DNA of 64,000 nt from Paenibacillus caseinilyticus (GTDB lineage: Bacteria; Bacillota; Bacilli; Paenibacillales; NBRC-103111): the NCBI RefSeq assembly GCF_027533645.1, contig NZ_JAQAGY010000005.1, positions 186,001 through 250,000 on the forward strand. The letters run 5' to 3'. Of the stretch, positions 27,513 through 35,393 are shown one piece after another (position 1 is the first letter of the stretch; every line of letters begins with the position of its first letter). The position numbers and the translations under genes are program-made. The notes beneath the pieces were generated by a model that saw only the letters and a program-made list of their open reading frames with translations, searched no databases and was not told where the DNA came from.

Positions 27513-27676
27513 AGCTCCGGCACGAAGCGGGGGGATTCGGAGCGAACCGACAGGAGATGTCATCAAATTACCAGAAGGGGTCATCGCTGTCTCCTAATGT
27601 TTCTTCCCCGCCTCCGGTATACTGGGGCATGAGGTTGGTTGTCCTAACTCCATATCCCGAAGGAGCGTGTGAATTT

Positions 27677-28747
27677 ATGAAGAAAAAACTCGCAGTATTG
27701 ACGGTAGCCGCATCGGTTGTAGCCTCATTCCCTGTATCCCTTATGGCAGCTGAACCGGCGGGAGCGCCGCAGGAGGTCCAAGTCATTCCGCTCACCCAGA
27801 ACAGCAGCGGAGCCAAGGTGAACGAGGTGGTTGCGAAAGCCCGTGCAGCCGGCGAAGAGGGCCTTCAGAAGAGAGCGGCGGCCGCCAAGACCGAGCGTTC
27901 GGCGGCATCGGCAGATACGGCTTCCAAGTCGGCGGTGAACTATCTGCTGATTGAAGGGAACACGCACTATTTGTACGAGAAGAACGGCGTCGATGAGGCC
28001 GAAAAAGTATATGTGTATGAGTCGGAGGCGCCTGCTGCAGCCAGCGAAGCCCGTGCCAAAGGGGCGGTAGCAGCGGCAGCGGTCAATCTGCCGGACGGGA
28101 TCGGCGGCAAAGCCGTCGTGACCAAGAACGGGTCCTACTTCAACGCGACCGTGCGGACAGCGACGGCGGCACAGCTGACGGGCGCGCCATCGGGAGCGAC
28201 GTACATCTACGGAGGCTTCAGCGGGACGGGCCGCAAGTACGACGGCACGTCGACGAGCTATCCGGTGGAAGCCGATATGGGGCTGCAGTACAGCAACAGC
28301 TACGGCTATGTGAAATGGACCCCGATGCTCAGCTTCTACAACGGCGTGAAATCGAACGGCTCGTTCCAATCGGGCTACGATAAAGTGCAGTACAAGAACG
28401 GGTACAAGGGCGGCGTGGACCTCAATCTGACGACCTACCGCAACGTGAACGGCAATACCCGCCTGTCCGTCAGCGGCACGGCGGAGTGCCCCGATATGGC
28501 CTGCACCTCCCAGACGGATACGTACCTGACAAGCGTAGTGGAAGTAGCGGGGACGAACGTATCGAGCGTGAGCAAGTGGAAGATGCTTGCGACGATCGCG
28601 GGTTCCGAGACGGTGACGGGCAAGAACTATGCCCAGTTCAAGAACGTGAACGTGGATGGCGTGACGCAGACGCCGACCGTCGAGGCGGAGGACTACGCTA
28701 CAGTGAGCATCAGCGGCAGCACGGCGACGATTAATGTATCGCGGTAA
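27677..28747 (+). CDS. Secreted protein, possibly YrpD-like
   Basis: 356 residues from ATG 27677 (AAGGAG upstream). The signal peptide (KKKLAVLTVAASVVASFPVSLMAA) has a likely cleavage site after MAA. An Ala/Lys/Glu-rich region of about 110 residues follows, then a Gly/Ser/Thr/Tyr-rich domain: NLPDGIGGKAVVTKNGSYF, GATYIYGGFSGTGRKYDG, ECPDMACTSQTD. The second half reminds me of the secreted Bacillus YrpD family, but I cannot confirm this. Two closely spaced Cys may form a disulfide. It lies downstream of a two-component unit and ends at a strong terminator. Confidence 0.75.
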   Translation: MKKKLAVLTVAASVVASFPVSLMAAEPAGAPQEVQVIPLTQNSSGAKVNEVVAKARAAGEEGLQKRAAAAKTERSAASADTASKSAVNYLLIEGNTHYLYEKNGVDEAEKVYVYESEAPAAASEARAKGAVAAAAVNLPDGIGGKAVVTKNGSYFNATVRTATAAQLTGAPSGATYIYGGFSGTGRKYDGTSTSYPVEADMGLQYSNSYGYVKWTPMLSFYNGVKSNGSFQSGYDKVQYKNGYKGGVDLNLTTYRNVNGNTRLSVSGTAECPDMACTSQTDTYLTSVVEVAGTNVSSVSKWKMLATIAGSETVTGKNYAQFKNVNVDGVTQTPTVEAEDYATVSISGSTATINVSR

Positions 28748-28807
28748 AAGTAGGGACAGGAAGAGCGCATGCTAGACAGGAACAGAGCATGCCGAATTGC
28801 TGAAAAG

Positions 28808-28874
28808 AGCCGCTCTTGGGAGCGCAGTGCAGAGCGTAACCGCTTTGCACCGCGCCCGCCAAGGGCGGCTTTTT
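28808..28874 (+). terminator. Long hairpin terminator
   Basis: A stem of 12 bp (28808-28819 with 28859-28870) encloses a 10-bp inner stem (28828-28837 with 28841-28850) and is followed by TTTT. It is an unusually long intrinsic terminator, closing the secreted-protein gene. Confidence 0.85.
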
Positions 28875-29042
28875 GGATATCTAAGAATTTATATCTCGCT
28901 AGGGATCGATCCTGTCATCTTACATATCTAATAAACGCGCCTCGTCCTTAAAGGACGGCGAAGCCGTTTATCTTGCGACTGCGTATTCAAGTCGGGATCT
29001 CGCAGGAAGCCAGCGGGCCGGTGATGATCGCCTTCCCCTTCC

Positions 29043-29849
29043 TTATTCCCTCCCGTACCGTGCGAGCGCGAGACGTGCCGATTCCCGCATCCGCTCCTGC
29101 AGGCGGGGGCCCTCCGCTACCCGGACCCGCTTCCCGAGAAAGCGCAGCTTCGAGAGAACATACTCCGCTTCATCGCTGTGATAAGTGAGCCGGATGCGGT
29201 ATACATCCTGAGCTTCGTCATAAGCGACTTCCTTATCGAAGCAGGAGAAGGCATACAGGATGCGCGACAGCTCCTTGCGGTAGAAGGGCAGCACTTCAAT
29301 CAGTGCCTGCTCCCGCCGAGAAGCCAGAATGTCCGCCGCATGCCCGAGAGCGGCAGCCGCTTCTGTTTCCCCGATGGGCTCTTCGTGCACTTCCAGAATG
29401 GTCTCCAGCTTGGTCGTAAGCAGAGTCCGCTCTGCCAGATGGTACCAGAGCAGATACCACTCCTTGCGGACCATGGAATACTCCAGCTTGTACGGGAGGC
29501 CGGGCTGGCCGCCGTACAATGAGCCGCTCCGCGTCCGGATCGTCAGGCGCATGCCGGAGCCCGATAAGATCAGCCGGCGAAGCGGGCGGAGCAGAGGGTG
29601 GTAGAGCCGGCGCTCGGCATGGCGGGCTTTCTCGAGGAAGCCACCCCCGCTTGTGAAGTCCGGCGTTTCTGTGCTCGCGAGCCATTCCCGCAGCGTACGG
29701 AGCGTCTCCGGCAGAAGGGCATCCGAGGCAGCGGGATGCTCCAGCATCCGCTTCAGCCAAGCCCGCTCATGCGAGGTGGACGTGAAGGTGGCCGTTTCGT
29801 CGAGATGGGATACGATGGCGTAGCTGAATATTTTCTCAAACGGATTCAT
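29043..29849 (-). CDS. WYL-domain protein (second of pair)
   Basis: 268 residues. The central region (YKLEYSMVRKEWYLLWYHLAERTLLTTKLETI, about 120-151) has the hydrophobic/aromatic pattern of a WYL ligand-binding domain. The C-terminal part (YDEAQDVYRIRLTYHSDEAEYVLSKLRFLG) resembles a WCX extension. No N-terminal HTH is evident, so it probably works with the larger WYL protein whose gene it overlaps by 14 bp. Both are divergent from the Y RNA/rsr unit and are the likely regulators of it. Confidence 0.82.
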   Translation of the reverse strand: MNPFEKIFSYAIVSHLDETATFTSTSHERAWLKRMLEHPAASDALLPETLRTLREWLASTETPDFTSGGGFLEKARHAERRLYHPLLRPLRRLILSGSGMRLTIRTRSGSLYGGQPGLPYKLEYSMVRKEWYLLWYHLAERTLLTTKLETILEVHEEPIGETEAAAALGHAADILASRREQALIEVLPFYRKELSRILYAFSCFDKEVAYDEAQDVYRIRLTYHSDEAEYVLSKLRFLGKRVRVAEGPRLQERMRESARLALARYGRE

Positions 29850-31191
29850 GGTAGTAATCTTCGATCTCCTTCCATTCGGCGATCATCTCCTGGCGCAGCT
29901 GCCGCGGTGCGAGTACCTCGCAGCTCGAACCGAAGCTGCGGAGCCACGGCTTGATCTCCGTGGTGCCGCTCACCTCGATTTCGTAGACGAAGGACGCCTC
30001 GTCCTCCTCCTGAATCGCGCCCCACTGTCCCTGCAGCTCCACGCGCTCCCGGATCCAATCCGGCTGTCCGCCCCCGGGGCGGTAGAATCTCGCCCGGACC
30101 GTTACCGGGGGAGACGTATCGAGTACCCAGCTTCGGCTGAGCTTCTCCTTCAGCCTCTGCTGGCGTTCGAGGTGCACATCCTCCGGGACTTCTTCCTCCA
30201 CCTCAATCTGCGTAATCCCCTCTACGCGGTACTTGCGGATGCCCTGCCTGGGGTGGGAGGCCAGCAGATACCAGCGGCCATATTGGTGGTCGTATACGAC
30301 CTGGAGGGGATGCGCGGTTTCGGCCGCGCCCGCCGTTTCGCGTTCGAAGAGCGGATTGGTGTTGCGCGAAGCATAGTGGCTGCCGGATTTCGGGGAGAAA
30401 TACAGGAACCGGACCTTCCGGCGCTGGCGGATGGCATGCAGCAGCGTGTACAGGTGTGCCTCGTCCAGGATGCGGGAGTGGTAATGATACTTGTAGCAGA
30501 AGGGCTCGGTCAGCAGGGCTTCCCAGTCCGGGCGTGATGACCCGGGGAGACCTGGCTTGCCGCTCTCATGGGACTTCAGCGCCCGCTTGAGGCTGTCGCG
30601 CAGCAGGTATCCTTGGACGGACGGAACCTGGGTGTTCGCCATGATATCCACATAGTCGTACAGATCGCACAGCTCACCGAAGGATAGCTCCGTCAGGATA
30701 TCATTGTGCAGCCGGTAGCGGTAAGGCCGGGGGCCGGGCTCCCGCCGGATGACGCCGACCTCTTCGAGATACTTCAGGTCGGTGCGGATCGTCTTCTCAT
30801 CGGGAAGGGCAGCGTCTGCAGGCATTGCTGTACAGCACGTGTCGAGCAGCTCGAGTGCGGTCTGCGGCCTCACTTGAAGCGAGGACAGCAGCAGTGCGAG
30901 ACGGCGGCTCTCGGATTCCTTCAGGGACTTCGCCCGGTAGAGGAACAGGAGCAGCGGGTCGGCCGATTCGTAATAATGGTACCGGAGCATGTCCGCGAAC
31001 TCCCGGCCCTCCTCGCCGGGCAGCTGGCGGTGCACGGTGCTGAGCACGTCCTTCAGCCGCCGGATCGTCTTGTCGAAGGTGTGCACGGAGATCCCGAGCC
31101 GCCGGGCATACTGCTGCCGGTCATAGGCGCCGCTGGTCAGCACCAGCATGCGGAGGAATTGGATTTCTTTGTCGAAGCTTTCACGTGCCAT
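29836..31191 (-). CDS. WYL-domain transcriptional regulator
   Basis: 451 residues. N-terminal HTH region (QQYARRLGISVHTFDKTIRRLKDVL, about 26-50) and a second winged-helix-like segment (DEKTIRTDLKYLEEVGVI, about 132-149). The WYL core is about 270-345 (RRKVRFLYFSPKSG, PLQVVYDHQYGRWYLLASHPRQGIRKYRVEGI), followed by a WCX-like tail. GGAGG precedes the start. WYL proteins bind nucleic-acid-derived or nucleotide ligands and are frequent regulators of RNA-repair and defence loci. Its divergent position to the Y RNA-like genes and rsr makes it the prime candidate regulator. Confidence 0.9.
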   Translation of the reverse strand: MARESFDKEIQFLRMLVLTSGAYDRQQYARRLGISVHTFDKTIRRLKDVLSTVHRQLPGEEGREFADMLRYHYYESADPLLLFLYRAKSLKESESRRLALLLSSLQVRPQTALELLDTCCTAMPADAALPDEKTIRTDLKYLEEVGVIRREPGPRPYRYRLHNDILTELSFGELCDLYDYVDIMANTQVPSVQGYLLRDSLKRALKSHESGKPGLPGSSRPDWEALLTEPFCYKYHYHSRILDEAHLYTLLHAIRQRRKVRFLYFSPKSGSHYASRNTNPLFERETAGAAETAHPLQVVYDHQYGRWYLLASHPRQGIRKYRVEGITQIEVEEEVPEDVHLERQQRLKEKLSRSWVLDTSPPVTVRARFYRPGGGQPDWIRERVELQGQWGAIQEEDEASFVYEIEVSGTTEIKPWLRSFGSSCEVLAPRQLRQEMIAEWKEIEDYYHESV

Positions 31192-31228
31192 GGCGTACCG
31201 CCTCCGTTCGGTTAATTCTTGTTCACCT

Positions 31229-31256
31229 ATTGTAGCAGGAGCCGGGGATGGGTGCC
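31229..31256 (-). promoter_or_regulatory. Candidate promoter of WYL operon
   Basis: On the minus strand TACAAT (31229-31234) lies about 38 bp before the WYL start, with a weak GGCACC-like -35 at about 16 bp spacing. The opposite promoter for the Y RNA/rsr transcript is not obvious; TGATAA at 31329-31334 is the best -10 guess. Confidence 0.35.
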
Positions 31257-31375
31257 TACCGCAAAATAATTGGCGGAGAAGCTCCTTCGTAATACTTTCG
31301 CCATGTTCATGGGAGCGCGGATAAGCGATGATAAGGGTGTGAGACGGGCGGCCTGCCGCTTGGGCTCACGGGGAT

Positions 31376-31488
31376 CTCCGAGGCGCAGGCAGGGTTACTT
31401 CTTGTCGCCGGTTCGAGTCCGGCTCCTGCCAGAGGCGGGATAGCTCAGTTGGTAGAGCAGAGCCACCTTTCCGAACTTTTCCTCGAAG
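31376..31488 (+). ncRNA. Y RNA-like RNA 1, with tRNA-mimic module (YrlA-like)
   Basis: The outer stem pairs CGAGG (31379-31383) with CCTCG (31481-31485), then GGCAGGGT (31388-31395) with ACCTTTCC (31465-31472; one mismatch, one G-U). Inside lies a tRNA-like module in permuted order. The T-arm has stem GCCGG/CCGGC (31407-31411/31419-31423) and loop TTCGAGT. The acceptor-like stem TCCTGCC/GGCGGGA (31424-31430/31434-31440) is closed by the triloop AGA. The D-arm has stem GCTC/GAGC (31443-31446/31455-31458) and loop AGTTGGTA. There is no anticodon arm. Bacterial YrlA RNAs, partners of the Ro protein Rsr, are known to mimic tRNA in this way. rsr lies just downstream. Confidence 0.8.
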
Positions 31489-31535
31489 ACCGACCATCCG
31501 TACATAGACACAGTGGCAATCTGCCGTCATGGCGT

Positions 31536-31645
31536 GAAGCGAGGCGCCCGAAAGGGTTCCTTCGACCTCCAATTGAAAATGAAAGGCGCGCAGCTGCACA
31601 CCTGTGATGAGCGCGCCGCAACCTTTTCGCCATCTTCCTCGCTTC
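31536..31645 (+). ncRNA. Y RNA-like RNA 2
   Basis: The outer stem pairs GAAGCGAGG (31536-31544) with CCTCGCTTC (31637-31645), a perfect 9 bp. After an asymmetric internal loop a second stem pairs CGAAAGGGTT (31549-31558) with AACCTTTTCG (31620-31629). An apical hairpin GGCGCGC/GCGCGCC (31585-31591/31611-31617) follows. The 5' strand GCGAGGCGCCCGAAAGGGTT matches the same region of RNAs 1 and 3. No tRNA-like arm is seen in this copy. The shared stem probably is the Ro-binding part; that is inference. Confidence 0.65.
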
Positions 31646-31683
31646 TTCATTCCGAGACTTCGGACTGCCACGCATCACATCAT

Positions 31684-31791
31684 CCGGCGAGGCGCCGGGG
31701 AGGGTTCCTTCGATCTGACGATGGCCGGCCGGACCCTGGGTCCGGCAGCAGGTTCGACTCCTGCAGCTCCTTCCCCATCCTTCCTCGCCGG
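31684..31791 (+). ncRNA. Y RNA-like RNA 3, with T-arm
   Basis: The outer stem pairs CCGGCGAGG (31684-31692) with CCTCGCCGG (31783-31791), a perfect 9 bp; the second stem pairs GGGGAGGG (31697-31704) with CCTTCCCC (31769-31776). Inside are a triloop hairpin GCCGGACC/GGTCCGGC (31728-31735/31739-31746) and a perfect tRNA-type T-arm with stem GCAGG/CCTGC (31748-31752/31760-31764) and loop TTCGACT. It ends 24 bp before the rsr start with no terminator, so it may be processed from the rsr message. Confidence 0.7.
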
Positions 31792-31814
31792 CCTTACTTA
31801 AGGAGGCTATACCA

Positions 31815-33311
31815 ATGAGCCATGCACGCAAACTCTTCGGCCGTACCCGGCCGCAATCATATAATCACGAAGGCTATGCCGCTTATGCGCGCTCTCCGGA
31901 GGAGCAGTATCTGCAGACGCTGCTGACCAATACACTGGGCAACACCTTCTATGCCGATGGCAGCGACCTGCTGGAAGAGGCGCAGCGGATGCATCTTCAG
32001 ATGGCGCAGCACCATCCGCAGTTCATGGCCCGGGCGCTGGTCTTTGCCCGCACCGAAGGCTTCATGCGCCTGCAGCCCCTGTACGGGCTGGCCGTGCTCT
32101 CGGGCATCCGCCCGGACTTGTTCGCCCAGGCATTCCCGGGCGTCGTCCGCATCCCGTCGGACCTTGCGGACTTCCTTACGATCCTGCGGGGGCTGGGCCG
32201 GGGACAGGGCGGGCGCGCCGTGAAGCGGCAGGTGAACCGGTTCCTCTCCGGCATAACTGAATACTGGGCGCTGAAGTACAACGGACGCGGACGGGGTTAC
32301 AGCCTCGGCGACGCCATTGCGACCGCCCACCCGAAGCCCGCGGACGAGAAGCAGCGCTCGCTGTTCCGCTACTTACGCGGCAAGGAGGCGGACCTGTCGC
32401 TGCTGCCCCAGGTTGCTGCGCTGGAGGAGCTGAAGCGGGCGGGCTCCGAGGCGGAGCAGCTCCACTGGATCGGCGAAGGGCGGCTGCCGTATGAGACGGT
32501 CACCGGCGCGATCCGGCCTACGCGCTCCGTCTGGGAGGCGCTGCTGTACCAGATGCCGCAGTTCGCGCTGCTGCGCCATCTGAACGCGCTGGACCGTGCC
32601 GGCGTCTTCGACTCCGCCGAACACCTGCGGTACGCCGCAAGCCGGCTGACCGACCGCGAAGCGCTCGAGAAGTCGCGCATCCTGCCGTTCCGTTTCGCTG
32701 CTGCCTTCCGTCAGGTCGATCATCCCGAGCTGCGGGATGCCCTGCGGGCCGCAGTCGATCTCACCTTCGGCTCGCTGCCGGAGCTGCCCGGCCGTACCGC
32801 GGTGTTCCTCGACATCTCGGGCTCGATGGACGGGGATTATCTTCGGACAGGCTCGGTCTTCGCGCTGGCCCTGTATAAGAAGACGCAGGGCAGCTCGCTG
32901 TTCTGGCTGTTCGACACCGAGGTGGTCGACCCGAAGCCTTCCCGGTACGACAGCATCCTGGGGCAGGCGGAGAGGATCCACAGCCGCGGGGGGACCGATA
33001 CGGGAGCGCCCGTGCGCAGGCTGATCCGGGAGAAGCAGCGCGTGGACCGGATTATCATCATCACGGATGAACAGCAGAACAGCGGCAGCCCGTTCTACCG
33101 CGACCTGCAGGCATACCGGACGGAGGTGAACCCGGAGGTCCAGGCGTTCATCGTGGATATCGCGCCGTACCGGCAGGCCATGGTACCGCCGGACGACCCG
33201 CGCACCTTCTATATCTACGGCTGGAGCGATACCGTACTGTCTTACATTGCGCAAGCTTCGCAGGGATACGGATCCATGGCGGAACGTGTGGCAGCCATGG
33301 AATGGGAATAA
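31815..33311 (+). CDS. rsr: Ro60-like TROVE/vWA RNA-binding protein (Rsr)
   Basis: 498 residues with AAGGAGG ahead of the ATG. Residues about 1-320 form the HEAT-like TROVE ring (SYNHEGYAAYARSPEEQYLQ, ALVFARTEGFMRLQPLYGLAVLSG, GRAVKRQVNRFLSG, LLYQMPQFALLRHLNAL). Residues about 325-498 form a von Willebrand A domain with MIDAS DISGSMDG (about 333), GGTDTGAPV and IITDEQQ. Bacterial Ro proteins bind Y RNAs and misfolded RNAs, and Y RNA can tether Ro to exonucleases such as PNPase. The three Y RNA-like elements directly upstream fit exactly. The function in this organism is inferred from family knowledge. Confidence 0.95.
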   Translation: MSHARKLFGRTRPQSYNHEGYAAYARSPEEQYLQTLLTNTLGNTFYADGSDLLEEAQRMHLQMAQHHPQFMARALVFARTEGFMRLQPLYGLAVLSGIRPDLFAQAFPGVVRIPSDLADFLTILRGLGRGQGGRAVKRQVNRFLSGITEYWALKYNGRGRGYSLGDAIATAHPKPADEKQRSLFRYLRGKEADLSLLPQVAALEELKRAGSEAEQLHWIGEGRLPYETVTGAIRPTRSVWEALLYQMPQFALLRHLNALDRAGVFDSAEHLRYAASRLTDREALEKSRILPFRFAAAFRQVDHPELRDALRAAVDLTFGSLPELPGRTAVFLDISGSMDGDYLRTGSVFALALYKKTQGSSLFWLFDTEVVDPKPSRYDSILGQAERIHSRGGTDTGAPVRRLIREKQRVDRIIIITDEQQNSGSPFYRDLQAYRTEVNPEVQAFIVDIAPYRQAMVPPDDPRTFYIYGWSDTVLSYIAQASQGYGSMAERVAAMEWE

Positions 33312-33362
33312 TATACAACGGATGGGCCCAAGGATGGCCGGGAGCCAAGGAGGCTGAGCAGC

Positions 33363-34148
33363 ATGACCGACATACAGCAAGAGATCATGAAGGAGCTTCA
33401 CCGCATCGAAGAAGAGAAGAACGTGCGCATCCTGTACGCCTGCGAGTCGGGCAGCCGGGCTTGGGGCTTCCCCTCGCGGGACAGCGACTATGACGTGCGC
33501 TTCCTGTACCTGCGCCCTATGGACTGGTACCTCTCCATCGACGAAGGAAGGGATGTCATCGAGCGCCCGATCTCGGACCGTCTCGACCTGAGCGGCTGGG
33601 ACCTGCGCAAGGCGCTGCGGTTGTTCCGCAAGTCGAACCCGCCCCTGCTCGAGTGGCTGCAGTCGCCGATGCCGTACCTCGAGAGGTACACGGTCGTCGA
33701 ACAGATCCGCCGCATCTCGCCGCTGACCTTCTCGCCGAAGTCCTGCATGTACCACTACCTCAACATGGCGAAGGGCAACTTCCGCGAGTATCTGCAGGGG
33801 GAGCAGGTGAAGATCAAAAAGTACTTCTACGTGCTTCGTCCGCTGCTCGCCTGCAGCTGGATCGAGAAGTTCGGCACGATGGCGCCGATGGAGTTCGATG
33901 TGCTGGTGGAGGGGCTGATCCCCCGGCAGGGAGAACTGTACGCTGCCGTTCAGACGCTGCTGGCCCGCAAGAAAGCTGGCGACGAGCTGGATTACGAGCC
34001 GAAAGTCGGGCCGATCCATGCGTACCTGGAGGAGCGGATCGCCTACTTCGAGCAGGCAGCCGTCCTGCAGCCGGCAGGAAGCGCCGCCAAGGATCCCGGG
34101 CTGGACGCCTTATTCCGCGGAGCGCTGCGGGAAGTGTGGGGAGAATAG
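33363..34148 (+). CDS. Nucleotidyltransferase, YcgL family (COG3541-like)
   Basis: 261 residues. The polymerase-beta-type nucleotidyltransferase core is at the N-terminus: GSRAWGFPSRDSDYDVRFLY (about 30-49), containing GS and the metal-binding DYD motif. Further family stretches are NPPLLEWLQSP and KKYFYVLRPLLACSWIE. AAGGAGG precedes the start by a few bases. It lies 51 bp after rsr, apparently in one operon. Members are found near RNA-repair genes and may add nucleotides or nucleotidylate RNA or protein; the actual substrate is unknown. Confidence 0.85.
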   Translation: MTDIQQEIMKELHRIEEEKNVRILYACESGSRAWGFPSRDSDYDVRFLYLRPMDWYLSIDEGRDVIERPISDRLDLSGWDLRKALRLFRKSNPPLLEWLQSPMPYLERYTVVEQIRRISPLTFSPKSCMYHYLNMAKGNFREYLQGEQVKIKKYFYVLRPLLACSWIEKFGTMAPMEFDVLVEGLIPRQGELYAAVQTLLARKKAGDELDYEPKVGPIHAYLEERIAYFEQAAVLQPAGSAAKDPGLDALFRGALREVWGE

Positions 34149-34331
34149 ACAGGGAGGGGATTCAGGCTCAGGTGCAGGAGGCGCCGGGCTTGGATCTTCT
34201 TTATGTAGCGGGTAGGGGGAGTTAGGCTGGAGCGCTGATACTGCTGCTTGTCGATAGGGGTAATCCTGGGGGAGGCACAGGGAGCCTATTGCTATACCCA
34301 TTCTTTCCCTCGCACGGAGCGGAGCCTTGGA

Positions 34332-34337
34332 TATAAT
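34332..34337 (+). promoter_or_regulatory. -10 box of kptA
   Basis: A perfect TATAAT 47 bp before the chosen kptA start; the -35 region is weak. It implies kptA can be transcribed apart from rsr. The 34149-34331 gap contains nothing else recognisable. Confidence 0.4.
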
Positions 34338-34383
34338 AGTAAGAAAACAGCTGGACGGCCTGACGGACAGAGAGAAAGAAGGT

Positions 34384-34971
34384 ATGGGAATGCTGACACC
34401 GGCGTCCGAACGAAAGTTAAGCAAATTCATGACCAAAATGCTGCGGCATACGCCTGCGGAATTCGGGCTGAAGCTCGAGGGGGCCGATGGGTCGTGTACG
34501 GTGGAGGAGCTGCTGCGAGCGGTCCGCGCCCAGCGATCCTGGGCGTGGGTGACGGAAGACGACATCGCCGCCGTAGTGCGGCAGTCGGAGAAGCAGCGCT
34601 TCGAGCTCCGGGACGGCCGGATCCGCGCGAGATACGGGCACAGCCATGACCGGGTGCAGTACGAGCCGGGCGTGCCGCCGCACACCTTGTACCACGGCAC
34701 GAACCGCGGGGCGGCTGGGGCCATTCTCGCTGAAGGCATCCGTCCGATGAACCGGCAGTATGTGCACTTGTCCGAGGGAACTGGGTTCGCATCGCTGGCC
34801 GGAAGCCGGCGCGGGGAGCTCGTGATCCTCACTGTAGATACGCGGAAGGCGGAAGAGCTCGGCGTGATCTTCTACAGCGCCGGCCATGAGGTGTGGCTGG
34901 CGGACGGCGTACCGGCTTCCTGCCTTGCTGTCTGCTCCTCGGACCCCTCGACAGGCCCCGGCCCGCTGTGA
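34384..34971 (+). CDS. kptA: RNA 2'-phosphotransferase KptA/Tpt1
   Basis: 195 residues from ATG 34384 (GAAGG upstream); a start at 34327 would fall inside the promoter. Family motifs are LSKFMTKMLRHTPAEFGLKL (catalytic Arg-His about 21-22), TVEELL, LYHGTNRGAAGAILAEGI, VHLS and the C-terminal EVWLADGVP. The enzyme transfers an internal RNA 2'-phosphate to NAD+, giving ADP-ribose 1''-2''-cyclic phosphate; in eukaryotes it finishes tRNA splicing. Its position 235 bp after the nucleotidyltransferase and beside rsr points to an RNA-repair role. No RNA ligase is encoded in the window. Confidence 0.93.
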   Translation: MGMLTPASERKLSKFMTKMLRHTPAEFGLKLEGADGSCTVEELLRAVRAQRSWAWVTEDDIAAVVRQSEKQRFELRDGRIRARYGHSHDRVQYEPGVPPHTLYHGTNRGAAGAILAEGIRPMNRQYVHLSEGTGFASLAGSRRGELVILTVDTRKAEELGVIFYSAGHEVWLADGVPASCLAVCSSDPSTGPGPL

Positions 34972-35393
34972 CCCGCCAAGACGGTGGCTCTGAAGCAGCT
35001 TCCTCCTGGAGATGGCTGCGCCAAATTGTTGCCGCCGCGCGGTCTGCCGCCGAAGCTGAGGACGGCTGCAACGAGCCGGCCATCCTGCGGCCTATCACTG
35101 CAGACGGTCGCCGCCTGCCTGGGGAGGCCTGCAGAGGAAGCGGGGAAGCGACGCCGCGGACCTTTATTGGGACTGTGATCGGCGGCAAGGGCACGAAGAG
35201 AGCAGTTCTCCGGTTTAGGGGGAACTGCTCTTTGGCCTGCTTCATGATGCCGAAGACCGGCGCTTCGGACGCCATGCGCAGACAGAGCTTGCGAGGGTTC
35301 CTCACGCCGTCCGGAAACCCGAGCTGCCCCGTGCCTTACTTGACTGGGCGCATTTTGGTTATAATGGGGGAAGCAGGAAGAAGGGGTGGCCTT
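34972..35393 (+). other. Intergenic region with terminator and -10 box
   Basis: A 422-bp gap. The hairpin GAGCAGTTCTCC (35199-35210) / GGGGGAACTGCTC (35218-35230) followed by TTT can terminate kptA. TATAAT at 35360-35365 probably drives the glycosyltransferase, with TTGACT upstream at a short 14-bp spacing. GC-rich open frames here lack ribosome binding sites. Confidence 0.55.

Noticed and set aside
31388-31470. One or two ordinary tRNA genes
   Set aside because: Excellent T-arm and D-arm sequences are present, but the T-arm precedes the D-arm, the acceptor strands are joined by a triloop, and there is no anticodon arm. Read as part of a Y RNA-like RNA instead.
31366-31831. Protein-coding frames across the Y RNA-like region (both strands)
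   Set aside because: Several frames of about 100 codons exist, but none has a ribosome binding site, and the sequence is better explained by paired stems.
32373-34019. Long minus-strand frame of 548 codons
   Set aside because: Antisense to rsr and the nucleotidyltransferase gene, both with clear catalytic or structural motifs.
34893-35393. N-terminal extension of the glycosyltransferase frame
   Set aside because: The extension crosses a terminator and a TATAAT box; the family start (LSLTMIVKNEA) follows ATG 35394 with a good ribosome binding site.
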